In this document: positions 42,150 to 50,255 of the stretch, piece after piece
How the letters are laid out: each line of letters opens with the position of its first letter
Position numbering within the stretch: the first letter of the stretch is position 1
Assembly (NCBI RefSeq): GCF_002260845.1
Contig: NZ_BEDT01000001.1
Span: 719,436 to 783,435 of the forward strand
DNA from: Pseudolactococcus reticulitermitis
GTDB taxonomy: Bacteria; Bacillota; Bacilli; Lactobacillales; Streptococcaceae
DNA length: 64,000 nt
Direction of reading: 5' to 3'
Notes under the pieces: model-generated
The model's database searches: none
Told to the model about the DNA's origin: nothing
What the model saw: only the letters and a program-made list of their open reading frames with translations
Translations under genes and position numbers: made by a program

Positions 42150-43133
42150 TCAATACCCATTTGGATGGCTTTGCTGCCATTTCCAAGCATTGCTAATCAT
42201 TGTTTCCAGACCATTTTTGGCCTGCCAACCTAACACTTGTGTTGCTTTTCTTGAGTCGGCAATTAGCTCATCTGGATCGCCCAGACGTCGGTCGCCCATT
42301 TGACTTGGAATGTCTTGCCCAGTCACACGGCGCGCTGTCTCCAAAACTTCAAGATTAGAATAACCTTTACTAGAACCTAGATTAAACTGATCTGATTTGC
42401 CACCTGCTTTTAAATATTCAAGAGCCTTGATATGGGCATCAATCAAATCTGCCATATCGATGTAGTCTCGAATGCAAGTCCCATCTGGTGTCTTGTAATC
42501 ATCGCCAAATATTGTGATATCGTCACGTTGTTTGAGTGCGGTTTGCAAGATAATTGGAATCAAATGGGTTTCGTGTTGATGCGCCTCGCCAATTGAACCA
42601 TCGGCTTTGGCACCAGCAACATTGAAATATCGAAGTGCGACATAAGTCATGTCAGTCGCCTGTGATTGCCACGCCATCATTTTTTCCATCATGAGCTTGC
42701 TTTCCCCATAAGGATTGATCGGGCGTTGTGGCGTCGTTTCTGAAATTGGCGATTTTTCTGGCATACCGAACGTTGCGGCAGTTGATGAGAAAACAATATG
42801 TTTCACATCAAATTTTTCCATCGTTTCCAAAATTGACAGACAGCCTCCGACATTATTGTCGAAATACATGACTGGTTTTTCCATCGATTCACTAACAAGA
42901 GAGTAAGCACAAAAGTGCATGACACCCTCGATATCTTTTTCAATTTCAAATGTTTTTTCAAGAAATGCCCGATCACGCACATCCCCTTCATAAAAGCGAA
43001 TGCTTGCATCAATCGCTTCACGATGCCCCGTCACTAAATTGTCTACCACAGCGACATCATAGCCGTTTTCAACTAACATGGCTACAGCATGACTCCCGAT
43101 GTAGCCAGCTCCTCCTAGTACTAAAACAGTCAT
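42150..43133 (-). CDS. galE: UDP-glucose 4-epimerase
   Basis: 327 residues, extended short-chain dehydrogenase: NAD-binding GGAGYIGSHAVAML (near 7), catalytic Ser in FSSTAATFG (near 115) and YGESKLMMEK (near 140). It interconverts UDP-galactose and UDP-glucose, closing the Leloir cycle. Last gene of galPMKTE; 239 nt separate it from galT and are filled by two tandem copies of the dispersed hairpin element, whose edge supplies the SD (AGAAAGGA) for galE. It may thus be expressed differently from the genes upstream. Confidence 0.96.
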   Translation of the reverse strand: MTVLVLGGAGYIGSHAVAMLVENGYDVAVVDNLVTGHREAIDASIRFYEGDVRDRAFLEKTFEIEKDIEGVMHFCAYSLVSESMEKPVMYFDNNVGGCLSILETMEKFDVKHIVFSSTAATFGMPEKSPISETTPQRPINPYGESKLMMEKMMAWQSQATDMTYVALRYFNVAGAKADGSIGEAHQHETHLIPIILQTALKQRDDITIFGDDYKTPDGTCIRDYIDMADLIDAHIKALEYLKAGGKSDQFNLGSSKGYSNLEVLETARRVTGQDIPSQMGDRRLGDPDELIADSRKATQVLGWQAKNGLETMISNAWKWQQSHPNGY

Positions 43134-43142
43134 CTATTTTTC

Positions 43143-43236
43143 CTTTCTGCGATTTCACTTTGTGAAATCTTGAAACTTGACCTACGCTCACGCTCCGTCC
43201 AAGCGAGGTCATTTGCGAACTACGTCCACTCAAAGG
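43143..43236 (-). repeat. Dispersed three-hairpin element, copy B
   Basis: 94 bp between galT and galE. On the plus strand it contains GATTTCAC-TTT-GTGAAATC (a perfect hairpin), then ACCTACGCTCACGCT...CCAAGCGAGGT and TTTGCGAACTACGTCCACTC. The low-coordinate edge CCTTTCT read on the minus strand is AGAAAGG, the SD of galE. Confidence 0.9.
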
Positions 43237-43345
43237 CTTTCTGAGATTTCACTTTGTGGAATCTTGAAACTTGACCTACGCTCACGCTCCGTCCAAGCGG
43301 GGTCATTCGCGAATTCAAATTCGCTCAAAGGCTTTCTGCGATTTT
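43237..43345 (-). repeat. Dispersed three-hairpin element, copy C plus a third partial unit
   Basis: 43237-43331 repeats copy B with about 16 changes in 94, and has the intact third hairpin GCGAATTCAAATTCGC. 43332-43345 (CTTTCTGCGATTTT) begins another unit and then stops, indicating tandem duplication. Confidence 0.9.
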
Positions 43346-43372
43346 GACCTATTTTTACTCAAAAACTCATAA

Positions 43373-44866
43373 TCATACGCAATCTACTTCATTGATAAAA
43401 TCTATAAACCGATCAAAGCCTAATTTTCCTTGTGCATCATCTTTAAAGACACCCGCATCTTGAAGGACTTTTTCAAATACTTCTCCAACTGCTTGCTGTA
43501 CCTGATACTGGACGTCTGCTTCTGTCACTTGGGTCGTTTTTTTCAATTCCTCAGCCCATGGCAGATGGCGCTTGTCTATTTGATTGGGTTGACCAAGGAG
43601 ATATCTTTCAACCTCTTTAAGTTCAGCTTTCAAGCGTGGCGGAAGAATTGCAAGCCCCATGACTTCAATCAAACCAATATTTTCTTTTTTGATATGCTGC
43701 AAAGCCGGATGCGGATGAAAAATACCATCAGGAAAGGCTTCACTGGTGTTATTATCCCGAAAAACTAAATCTAAAATATAAGTTTCACCCTCTTTTCTAG
43801 CAATCGGTGTCACCGTATGATGTTGAACACCATCCGCAGTCAACGCAATAATTTGCAAGGGTACATCACTATAATGTTGCCATTTTTCTAAAATTTCAGC
43901 GCTAGCTGTCAATAACTCTTCTTTATTACGACTTTGAAGCCGCAAGACTGACATGGGCCAATTGACAAGCCCTGCCTTTATTTCGGGATATTTTTTTAGT
44001 TGAATATCCTGACGAATCGCTGCCTTCATCATTGGAAACCTATATTTTCCGGCTTGATAGTGGTCATGCGTTAAGATTGAGCCACCCACAATCGGCAAGT
44101 CAGCATTGGAACCAATCATATAGTGCGGAAAGACATCTAGAAATTCAAGTAGATTTTCAAATGCCAGACGATTCATTTTCATCATCTGATGTTTTTCATG
44201 AAAGATGATGGCATGTTCTGGATAATAAGCATAGGGTGAATATTGAAAGCCCCAGTTTGCTTGATTCAAAGCTAAGCGAATAAAGCGGTGATTGCTTCTT
44301 GCTGGGTGGTTTCCGCCACCATACAAGCCTTCATTTTCAAGGCATAGGAGACATTTAGGATAAGATGTTGTCGCCTGTGCTTTCGCTGCCGCAATCATTT
44401 TCGGATCTTTTTCAGGTTTGGAAAGATTAATCGTAATCTCCAAATCACCGTACTGTGTGGCGTGCTTAAAGACGATATTTTTAGCAATATCACGTGTTTT
44501 CACCTGATTGACTTCACGCGCTAAGGCATAAAAGTAATCCGTCGCACAATCTGGATTTTCTCGATATTTTTGCCAAAATTGACGATTGATTTGACTAGGA
44601 TGTGGTGTGACAAAATCCATCAGCGCTGCTTCATAACATGCTGCATCAATTGTGTCAAACTGCTGATTTTCACGCGCAGCACTGAGCAATTGATCCATTA
44701 GAGTCAAGGCATCTGATTCAGTTTGCGTCGCTTCTGGCTGCTCCCAGTCATTCATTCCCAGAAAATGAAGCAGTTGATTTCGCAAGTAGACACTGTCCAT
44801 CGCTTCAATCGCGCCATTTTTGATTGCTAGTTCTACAAAATTTTGAATGGTTTGATATATTGACAT
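43373..44866 (-). CDS. galT: Galactose-1-phosphate uridylyltransferase (class II)
   Basis: About 497 residues from ATG 44866 (TTGGAAGTAGAA). This is the long Firmicute GalT: FKHATQYGDLEITINLSKPEKDPK, CLLCLENEGLYGG, YYPEHAIIFHEKHQMM and GGSILTHDHYQAGKYRFPM are recognisable, the His cluster HDHYQ probably near the active site. It transfers UMP from UDP-glucose to galactose-1-P. Between galK (53 nt) and the repeat-filled gap to galE. The ORF could start 9 codons earlier but without a better SD. Confidence 0.95.
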   Translation of the reverse strand: MSIYQTIQNFVELAIKNGAIEAMDSVYLRNQLLHFLGMNDWEQPEATQTESDALTLMDQLLSAARENQQFDTIDAACYEAALMDFVTPHPSQINRQFWQKYRENPDCATDYFYALAREVNQVKTRDIAKNIVFKHATQYGDLEITINLSKPEKDPKMIAAAKAQATTSYPKCLLCLENEGLYGGGNHPARSNHRFIRLALNQANWGFQYSPYAYYPEHAIIFHEKHQMMKMNRLAFENLLEFLDVFPHYMIGSNADLPIVGGSILTHDHYQAGKYRFPMMKAAIRQDIQLKKYPEIKAGLVNWPMSVLRLQSRNKEELLTASAEILEKWQHYSDVPLQIIALTADGVQHHTVTPIARKEGETYILDLVFRDNNTSEAFPDGIFHPHPALQHIKKENIGLIEVMGLAILPPRLKAELKEVERYLLGQPNQIDKRHLPWAEELKKTTQVTEADVQYQVQQAVGEVFEKVLQDAGVFKDDAQGKLGFDRFIDFINEVDCV

Positions 44867-44919
44867 TTCTACTTCCAATTCTAAAAGGTGCATAGCACCT
44901 TATTTTCTCTATATTACAT

Positions 44920-46119
44920 TTAATCAACTGACAATTTTGTTGCACCTGAACCAATTTGGGCAACATAGAAACTTGCTGGATAACCCATCTTTTCTTCGTA
45001 GACTTCGCCAACAACTTTTTCAAAAGTTGGCACATTGTCATGCGCGACTAATGCAATCGCACAGCCACCAAATCCTGCACCAGTCATCCGTGCGCCCAGC
45101 ACACCCGGTTGTTTTTGTGCTGTTTCAGCCAGTGTGTCGAGCTCAATTCCTGTCACTTCATAATCATTTTTCAATGACGCATGAGATGCGTTGAGCAATT
45201 CGCCAAATTTCGTTAAGTTTCCTGCTACAAACGCTGCTTTGGCAATTTTCGTGCGATTATTTTCGTAAACGGCATGACGCGCACGTTTAATCAATGTGTC
45301 ATCACCAATCAAATCGGTATTCGCATCAAATGCTTCATTTGATAATTCTCCAAGTGATTGAATCGCCAATTTAGTTTGCATTCTTTTCAGCGCCTCACGC
45401 GTTTCAGCAAAACGTTCATTGTATTTTGACTCTGTCAGCGCACGTGGTTTATTGGTGTTCATGATGACAATATCATAATCACGTAATTCAACAGGCACCA
45501 TTTCATATTGCAACGTATTGCAATCTAGTAGAATGGCTTTCTTCACTTCGCCAAATCCAATGGCAAATTGATCCAAAATACCTGAATTAACGCCGATAAA
45601 CTCATTCTCTGTTTTTTGACCCAGCTGAACCAATTCCAAACGTGGGACGCCCAACTTAAAGAGGTCATCAAGCGCAACGCCAACCAAAAGCTCAAGAGAT
45701 GCCGAAGAAGATAAACCTGACGCTGTTGGAATTTCACCCTTAATTAAGAGTTCAAATCCCTTATCAATCTGATAACCAGCTGCTTTTAAAGCCGTTATCA
45801 TTCCTTTGACATAGTTCGCCCAGCTGTCGCCATCCTTGACAGAACTATGCGCTAGGTCAAATTCAATCACGCCTATATCAGGGAAATTTTCTGAGTAGAG
45901 TTTGATTTGATTATCTTGACGCAATCTTGCAAGACCTGTTGTACCGATGGTAATTGAAGCTGGAAAGACATATCCACCGTTATAGTCCGTATGCTCGCCT
46001 ATGAGGTTAATCCGACCCGGTGAGAAAAAGTATTCGACACCTTCGCTATCGCCAAATACGGCTGCAAATTTTTCTGTCATTCCTGACAATACTTTACTAT
46101 TTTCTACGACCATTGACAT
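44920..46119 (-). CDS. galK: Galactokinase
   Basis: 399 residues of the GHMP family. The galactokinase signature is in GRINLIGEHTDYNGGYVFP (near 30-48), the ATP-binding loop in SGLSSSASLELLVGVAL (near 133) and the third motif in MTGAGFGGCAIALV (near 348). It phosphorylates galactose at C1 in the cytoplasm. The ATG has AAAGGAGAATACAA upstream. 12 nt separate it from galM. Regulated with the operon by the cre site and probable RpiR sites upstream of galP. Confidence 0.97.
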   Translation of the reverse strand: MSMVVENSKVLSGMTEKFAAVFGDSEGVEYFFSPGRINLIGEHTDYNGGYVFPASITIGTTGLARLRQDNQIKLYSENFPDIGVIEFDLAHSSVKDGDSWANYVKGMITALKAAGYQIDKGFELLIKGEIPTASGLSSSASLELLVGVALDDLFKLGVPRLELVQLGQKTENEFIGVNSGILDQFAIGFGEVKKAILLDCNTLQYEMVPVELRDYDIVIMNTNKPRALTESKYNERFAETREALKRMQTKLAIQSLGELSNEAFDANTDLIGDDTLIKRARHAVYENNRTKIAKAAFVAGNLTKFGELLNASHASLKNDYEVTGIELDTLAETAQKQPGVLGARMTGAGFGGCAIALVAHDNVPTFEKVVGEVYEEKMGYPASFYVAQIGSGATKLSVD

Positions 46120-46131
46120 TTGTATTCTCCT

Positions 46132-47145
46132 TTAATCTAACTTATAAATCGTCGTTGCTTTGTAAGTATCACCCGCTTTAAGTGTGATATTTCCTAGTTC
46201 TGGCAGTTGCTGTGAGCCTGGTGCAATTTGACATTCAAAGGTAATGCCACCGTGATGGGCGATTGGTTGACCATGAAAAACAGTGCCTAAGTCTCCAAAA
46301 TTAGCAGTAAAGATGACAATGCTAGGTCTGTCAGTGTAGACAGAAACAGCGATATCGTCTAACGTCAACCTCGCTTGTTCTTTGGCAAGCCCCACCTCAT
46401 CAAGCAAGAAGGGATGATCAATGCCACCAACTAATTGCACTTGCTCGAGATCAGCATGCAATGCTTCAGTTAATTTTCGACCTGAACGAAAGTCCAATGC
46501 CGTGTCTTTCAACTCAACAATATCGCCACGAATCACCTCTGTCTTATCTTTTAAGGGCACAAATCGTGAAGCAGCGAGTGATAAATGATGGTCGTCAACA
46601 GTTTGGCTCGCATCACCAGTCAAGTTGAAATAAACATGACCCGTTGGATTGAAAACAGTTGTTGTCGTCGTTGTGGCTTCATAGTCAATCTGCCAATGAT
46701 TATCATTATCAAACGAGTGTGTCACAACCATTTTAAGTTGACCCGGATAGCCATTCTCGCCAGCATTAGATGTCAAGCTGAATTTCACTGCTACTTTATC
46801 TGAAGACTCGATTATCTCATAGCGCCAAAGTTTTGTGTGCATACTTTCATCGCCACCATGTAGCGTTTGCAAACCGTCATTCTGATCGAGCTGAATCGTT
46901 TCCCCCGAAAGCGCAACTAAGCCATCCTTGATACGACCAGCCGTTCGACCTACTGTCGCACCCGGATAAGCATCTTTTTCGATATACTCTTGCGCTGAAT
47001 CAAAGCCTAAAATCAAGTGTTTCCCATCTTTTTGCCAATCAACAATTCTAGCGCCTAAATTGGTAAAACTGATTTTAACACCTTGTTTGTTGATGATTGT
47101 GATTAAGCTACTGCCCAATCCAAAATCTGTTGTCCTTATGTCCAT
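46132..47145 (-). CDS. galM: Aldose 1-epimerase (galactose mutarotase)
   Basis: About 337 residues from ATG 47145, seven nt after GTGAGGAA; the GTG inside that SD would be a poor start. Family marks: GARIVDWQKDGKHLILGFDS (near 30), YPGATVGRTAGRI (near 62), NPTGHVYFNLTGD with the catalytic His (near 168) and TFECQIAPGSQQLPEL with the Glu (near 300). It interconverts alpha and beta galactose so that GalK gets its anomer. Second gene of the gal operon. Confidence 0.95.
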   Translation of the reverse strand: MDIRTTDFGLGSSLITIINKQGVKISFTNLGARIVDWQKDGKHLILGFDSAQEYIEKDAYPGATVGRTAGRIKDGLVALSGETIQLDQNDGLQTLHGGDESMHTKLWRYEIIESSDKVAVKFSLTSNAGENGYPGQLKMVVTHSFDNDNHWQIDYEATTTTTTVFNPTGHVYFNLTGDASQTVDDHHLSLAASRFVPLKDKTEVIRGDIVELKDTALDFRSGRKLTEALHADLEQVQLVGGIDHPFLLDEVGLAKEQARLTLDDIAVSVYTDRPSIVIFTANFGDLGTVFHGQPIAHHGGITFECQIAPGSQQLPELGNITLKAGDTYKATTIYKLD

Positions 47146-47174
47146 GCTATTCCTCACTTATTCTTTATGACTCA

Positions 47175-48566
47175 TCAAGCTTTAAAACGTTCTTCAAGTT
47201 CTGCGACAATTTCTTGGTGGCGTTTTTCTGTTAATTTGACTTTAACCAAGTAGATGACAAGAGATAACACCATCAAAACGGCTGGTACGATAAAAGCATA
47301 AATTTTAAATGTGCCAACGCCATAAGTGTGACCTGAAATATATTTCGAACCCGTCATCCCTGCTGCAATGGCGACAAAGCCATAAATCCCATTTGAGAAA
47401 GCACCTGCGATTTTATCAAGTAATGGTCGCATCGCAAGCGTCACTGCTTCGTTACGTACACCATTTTTCCATTGACCATATTCAACAGAGTCAGTTATTG
47501 TCATCAAAACAGATAAGAAGACTAATTGATAAGGCGTTGTTAAGAAGATTAAGCCCGCAACTGTCATCGGAACTGAATTACCAACAGTAAAGATAAGGTA
47601 ACCAATGAGCATTGACATGATGGCTGCTGTTAATACTTTACGCCGACCAAATCTTTTAGCCAAGATTGGAAACAGTGGCACAAGAATGATTGAGCCAATG
47701 AAGCCAACAATCCCTGTGATTGAGTAAAGACCGGCATTGCCAATGACGAAGGTGAAATTCAAAATGAGTGTCGCCGTTGTCGCAACATAGGCAATGGCAA
47801 ATAAGATGTATGACAGTGACAACCACATCAATTGGTCATTTTTCATCAAGGCTCTAAAAACATCTAATGTATTGGTTTTCGTTCCCTGTTGCCGAATAGC
47901 AGACTCTTGTTCCTTGGTTCCCCACGCCGTCACCAAAGCTGAAATCCCTTGAACCAATGCAACAATCACACCAAATGCAAAGAAACCACGTGCCCCTTGT
48001 GTGTGGCTAGCTCTTGTAAAGAAAATTGTAATTGGAATGGCTAAGATTGTTGCCCCTTGTGCACCGATTGCTGAACCGAATCGAGCAACCGTCCCCAACG
48101 TTTCACGCTCCGAATTTTTCTCAGATAGCGCAGGAATCATTGACCAAAAAGCAATATCTTTAAATGAGTAAAAAGCGTCTAAGATAATAAACGAAATGGT
48201 AAAGACAACAGCAAACAAAATGCGATGACCCGTTTTAGCTAAGCCAAAAAAGTCAGAGAACATTAAGATAATCATCAAAGATGACATCAACCCACCAACA
48301 ACTAGCCAAGGTTTGAATTTCCCCCATCGTGTCTGTGTGTTATCAATAATCGAGCCTATAATCGGATCGAAAATAATCTCGACTAATCGAATCACAACGA
48401 CCAATCCTGTCACAAGCGCAATCATGGCGTCCTCATGTGGCGACCCTGCAAACATTTGTGCCGTCACAAAGGCGATGAAGAATGTACTGATTGAGTAGTA
48501 GTACACATCATGCCCCAATGCCCCAAATCCGTAGGACAAAAGTTGTTTCATTTTTCCCTTTTTCAT
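47175..48566 (-). CDS. galP: Galactose permease, GPH family
   Basis: 463 residues, about twelve membrane segments. Marks of glycoside-pentoside-hexuronide transporters: LLSYGFGALGHDVYYYSISTFF at the N-terminus, EIIFDPIIGSIIDNTQTRWGKFKPW (near 65) and LMTITDSVEYGQWKNGVRNEA (near 365). No C-terminal EIIA domain, unlike LacS. It imports galactose (or a galactoside) with a cation. First gene of galPMKTE. SD AGGGGGAA. A degenerate dispersed element (copy D) and the promoter with cre and RpiR-type palindromes lie upstream. Confidence 0.92.
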   Translation of the reverse strand: MKKGKMKQLLSYGFGALGHDVYYYSISTFFIAFVTAQMFAGSPHEDAMIALVTGLVVVIRLVEIIFDPIIGSIIDNTQTRWGKFKPWLVVGGLMSSLMIILMFSDFFGLAKTGHRILFAVVFTISFIILDAFYSFKDIAFWSMIPALSEKNSERETLGTVARFGSAIGAQGATILAIPITIFFTRASHTQGARGFFAFGVIVALVQGISALVTAWGTKEQESAIRQQGTKTNTLDVFRALMKNDQLMWLSLSYILFAIAYVATTATLILNFTFVIGNAGLYSITGIVGFIGSIILVPLFPILAKRFGRRKVLTAAIMSMLIGYLIFTVGNSVPMTVAGLIFLTTPYQLVFLSVLMTITDSVEYGQWKNGVRNEAVTLAMRPLLDKIAGAFSNGIYGFVAIAAGMTGSKYISGHTYGVGTFKIYAFIVPAVLMVLSLVIYLVKVKLTEKRHQEIVAELEERFKA

Positions 48567-48600
48567 GGAAATTCCCCCTATTTCCTTAAATTATAGAAAT

Positions 48601-48660
48601 GTGACCTACACCGACGCTTCGTTCAAGCGAGGTCATTCACGAATTCAGATTCGCTCAAAG
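48601..48660 (-). repeat. Dispersed hairpin element, partial copy D upstream of galP
   Basis: GTGACCTACACCGACGC, TTCAAGCGAGGTCATTC and ACGAATTCAGATTCGCTCAAAG match the two distal hairpin blocks of the element. The SD-proximal block is missing or unrecognisable. It sits in the galP leader. Confidence 0.7.
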
Positions 48661-48665
48661 CGCCA

Positions 48666-48680
48666 TTGAAATCGTTTACA
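48666..48680. promoter_or_regulatory. cre site at galP promoter
   Basis: TTGAAATCGTTTACA fits WTGNAANCGNWNNCW throughout. It lies 5 nt past the -10, over the start site, so CcpA should repress the gal operon. Confidence 0.8.
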
Positions 48681-48685
48681 TCTAT

Positions 48686-48694
48686 AGTGTAGCA
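48686..48694 (-). promoter_or_regulatory. galP extended -10
   Basis: TGCTACACT on the minus strand fits TGn-TAnAnT. No strong -35 is seen; two GGAAA-N2-TTTCC palindromes lie upstream. Confidence 0.6.
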
Positions 48695-48705
48695 TTTCCT
48701 TTTAG

Positions 48706-48747
48706 GGAAAAGTTTCCAGTTTTACAGAAGTATTAGGAAATCTTTCC
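48706..48747. promoter_or_regulatory. Paired palindromes, probable RpiR operators
   Basis: GGAAAAGTTTCC (48706-48717) and GGAAATCTTTCC (48736-48747) have centres exactly 30 bp apart, about three helical turns. They lie upstream of the galP -10. The adjacent RpiR-family gene makes it the likely binder. Confidence 0.6.
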
Positions 48748-48760
48748 ATTTTAAAAATTA

Positions 48761-48825
48761 AAAAAAGACAACCTTTGACGCTGCTAGAGTGATTAGGTTC
48801 TAGCCTTATCGAAGAGTGTCAGGTT
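48761..48825 (-). terminator. Terminator after rpiR gene
   Basis: AACCTTTGAC and GTCAGGTT ends pair with an inner CTAGA/TCTAG stem (48770-48825); a T-run follows on the minus strand (48761-48766). The stem is imperfect. Confidence 0.6.
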
Positions 48826-48828
48826 ATC

Positions 48829-49560
48829 TCATTTTTGATAGATGGAATAAGCATCCACCAATACACGTTCTAAAATAAAAAGTGGCAAACGACTGTGAAC
48901 ATCCAGCTCAAAATAATTGACTTCCAGTTTACTTTTATAACCAATCAGACTCACATCTGAGTGCTTGGTAAGCTCGCTTTCAGCATCTGTCGTCAACGAT
49001 AGGACTTTTGCTTTGTGTTGTTCTCCTATCTTAACAGCCAAATTAATCTCAGGATTTTCACCAGATAAGGAGAGCGCTAATATCAGCTCCCCCTCATTTA
49101 AAAATTTAGCATAGTAAGCCATCTGTTTGGGATCATCATAAAGATTAACTTGTTTATGGAAAAGTTGCAACTTCTTCATCAGTTCATTTGCCACATTGAC
49201 CGTTAAGCCCTGGGCAAAAATCACGATGTCCTTCGCTTCATCGAGTAACTTAACTGCTTTTTCGACTTCAACCGCCGAAATATTATAAATTGTTTGTAAA
49301 AGTTCCTCTTCATTTTTGGCAATCGCACCCAGCACTTCAGTTGAAAAGCCACTAATTTTGGGCAATTCTTTCTTACGCACGGAATAGCGAAATTCACTGT
49401 AGCCAGCAAAACCCTTTTTTCTAACCGTCCGATTGACAGTGGAAAGTGAAACATGTGCTAAATTAGCAAGTTCAGAAATCGAAAGTTTGGGAATCGCTTC
49501 ATAATTTTCTTGAATCATTTCCCATGTAGCTCGCTCAGCGTTTGTTAAATTAGTCATCAT
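48829..49560 (-). CDS. RpiR/MurR-family transcriptional regulator
   Basis: About 243 residues: N-terminal HTH_6 domain (ISELANLAHVSLSTVNRTVRKKGFAGYSEF, near 27-55) and C-terminal SIS sugar-phosphate-binding domain (IVIFAQGLTVNVANELMKKLQLF near 112; ILALSLSGENPEI near 157). Such regulators sense a phosphorylated sugar. It stands directly upstream of the gal operon, where two 30-bp-spaced palindromes lie, so it probably controls galPMKTE. It also follows the phosphate transport genes by 35 nt on the same strand and could be read from them. The ATG ATG start follows AGGTAGAA. Confidence 0.85.
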   Translation of the reverse strand: MMTNLTNAERATWEMIQENYEAIPKLSISELANLAHVSLSTVNRTVRKKGFAGYSEFRYSVRKKELPKISGFSTEVLGAIAKNEEELLQTIYNISAVEVEKAVKLLDEAKDIVIFAQGLTVNVANELMKKLQLFHKQVNLYDDPKQMAYYAKFLNEGELILALSLSGENPEINLAVKIGEQHKAKVLSLTTDAESELTKHSDVSLIGYKSKLEVNYFELDVHSRLPLFILERVLVDAYSIYQK

Positions 49561-49595
49561 TTCTACCTACTTTATCAAGGACAGCTACATCCTAT

Positions 49596-50219
49596 TTAAC
49601 TATTTTTAATCACAAGTGATTTGATCACTTTCACACAACTTTCAGCATCATTGACGATTTTTTCAAGTTTATTATAGACATCACGCCATTTGATGATTTC
49701 AATAGCATCTTTTTCATGCGTATAGAGTTCTTTTGTCATCTCAGAATAAAGGCGGTCAGCACCTTTCTCCAGTGTTTTAACCGTTTTAACATGTTCTTTG
49801 AGCTTTTTAGAATTCTTAAATTTAGAAAATTCACCCGTTGCCACTTCAACTGCCTCAGTTGCTGCAACAATCGTCTCAATAAACTCTCTAACACCCGGAC
49901 GTAGCTCACGAATCACCAAATTTTCGAGCAAGTACGTAAACTCATTAATCCCATCAAGGACATCATCCAAGACATCTGTTAGTAAAGCAATATCTTCTCG
50001 GTCAATCGGTGTCATAAAAGTGACAGCAAGCTGTTCATAAATATCGTTGGCGTAAGTATCACCCTGATGTTCAATTTCATGAACTGCCTCAGATTTAACG
50101 ATAAATGACTCATAATCATAATCAGCTATGCTTGTTTGCAAAGCAGTTGCCGCTTCATGCGAGAGATGCGCAATATCTTTCATTGCTGCAAAGTAATCAA
50201 ATTGTTTTTTTCTAATCAT
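49596..50219 (-). CDS. DUF47/PhoU-like phosphate transport accessory protein
   Basis: 207 residues, nearly all helical, with the repeated acidic metal-binding patterns of PhoU-like proteins: EAVHEIEHQGDTYANDIYEQL (near 45) and TLEKGADRLYSEMTKEL (near 150). Members accompany Pit transporters and probably regulate them. It lies 36 nt after the pit gene, the standard pit-DUF47 pairing. Confidence 0.88.
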   Translation of the reverse strand: MIRKKQFDYFAAMKDIAHLSHEAATALQTSIADYDYESFIVKSEAVHEIEHQGDTYANDIYEQLAVTFMTPIDREDIALLTDVLDDVLDGINEFTYLLENLVIRELRPGVREFIETIVAATEAVEVATGEFSKFKNSKKLKEHVKTVKTLEKGADRLYSEMTKELYTHEKDAIEIIKWRDVYNKLEKIVNDAESCVKVIKSLVIKNS

Positions 50220-50255
50220 TTTATCTTGTCTTTCCGTTATTTTTCTCTATCATAT

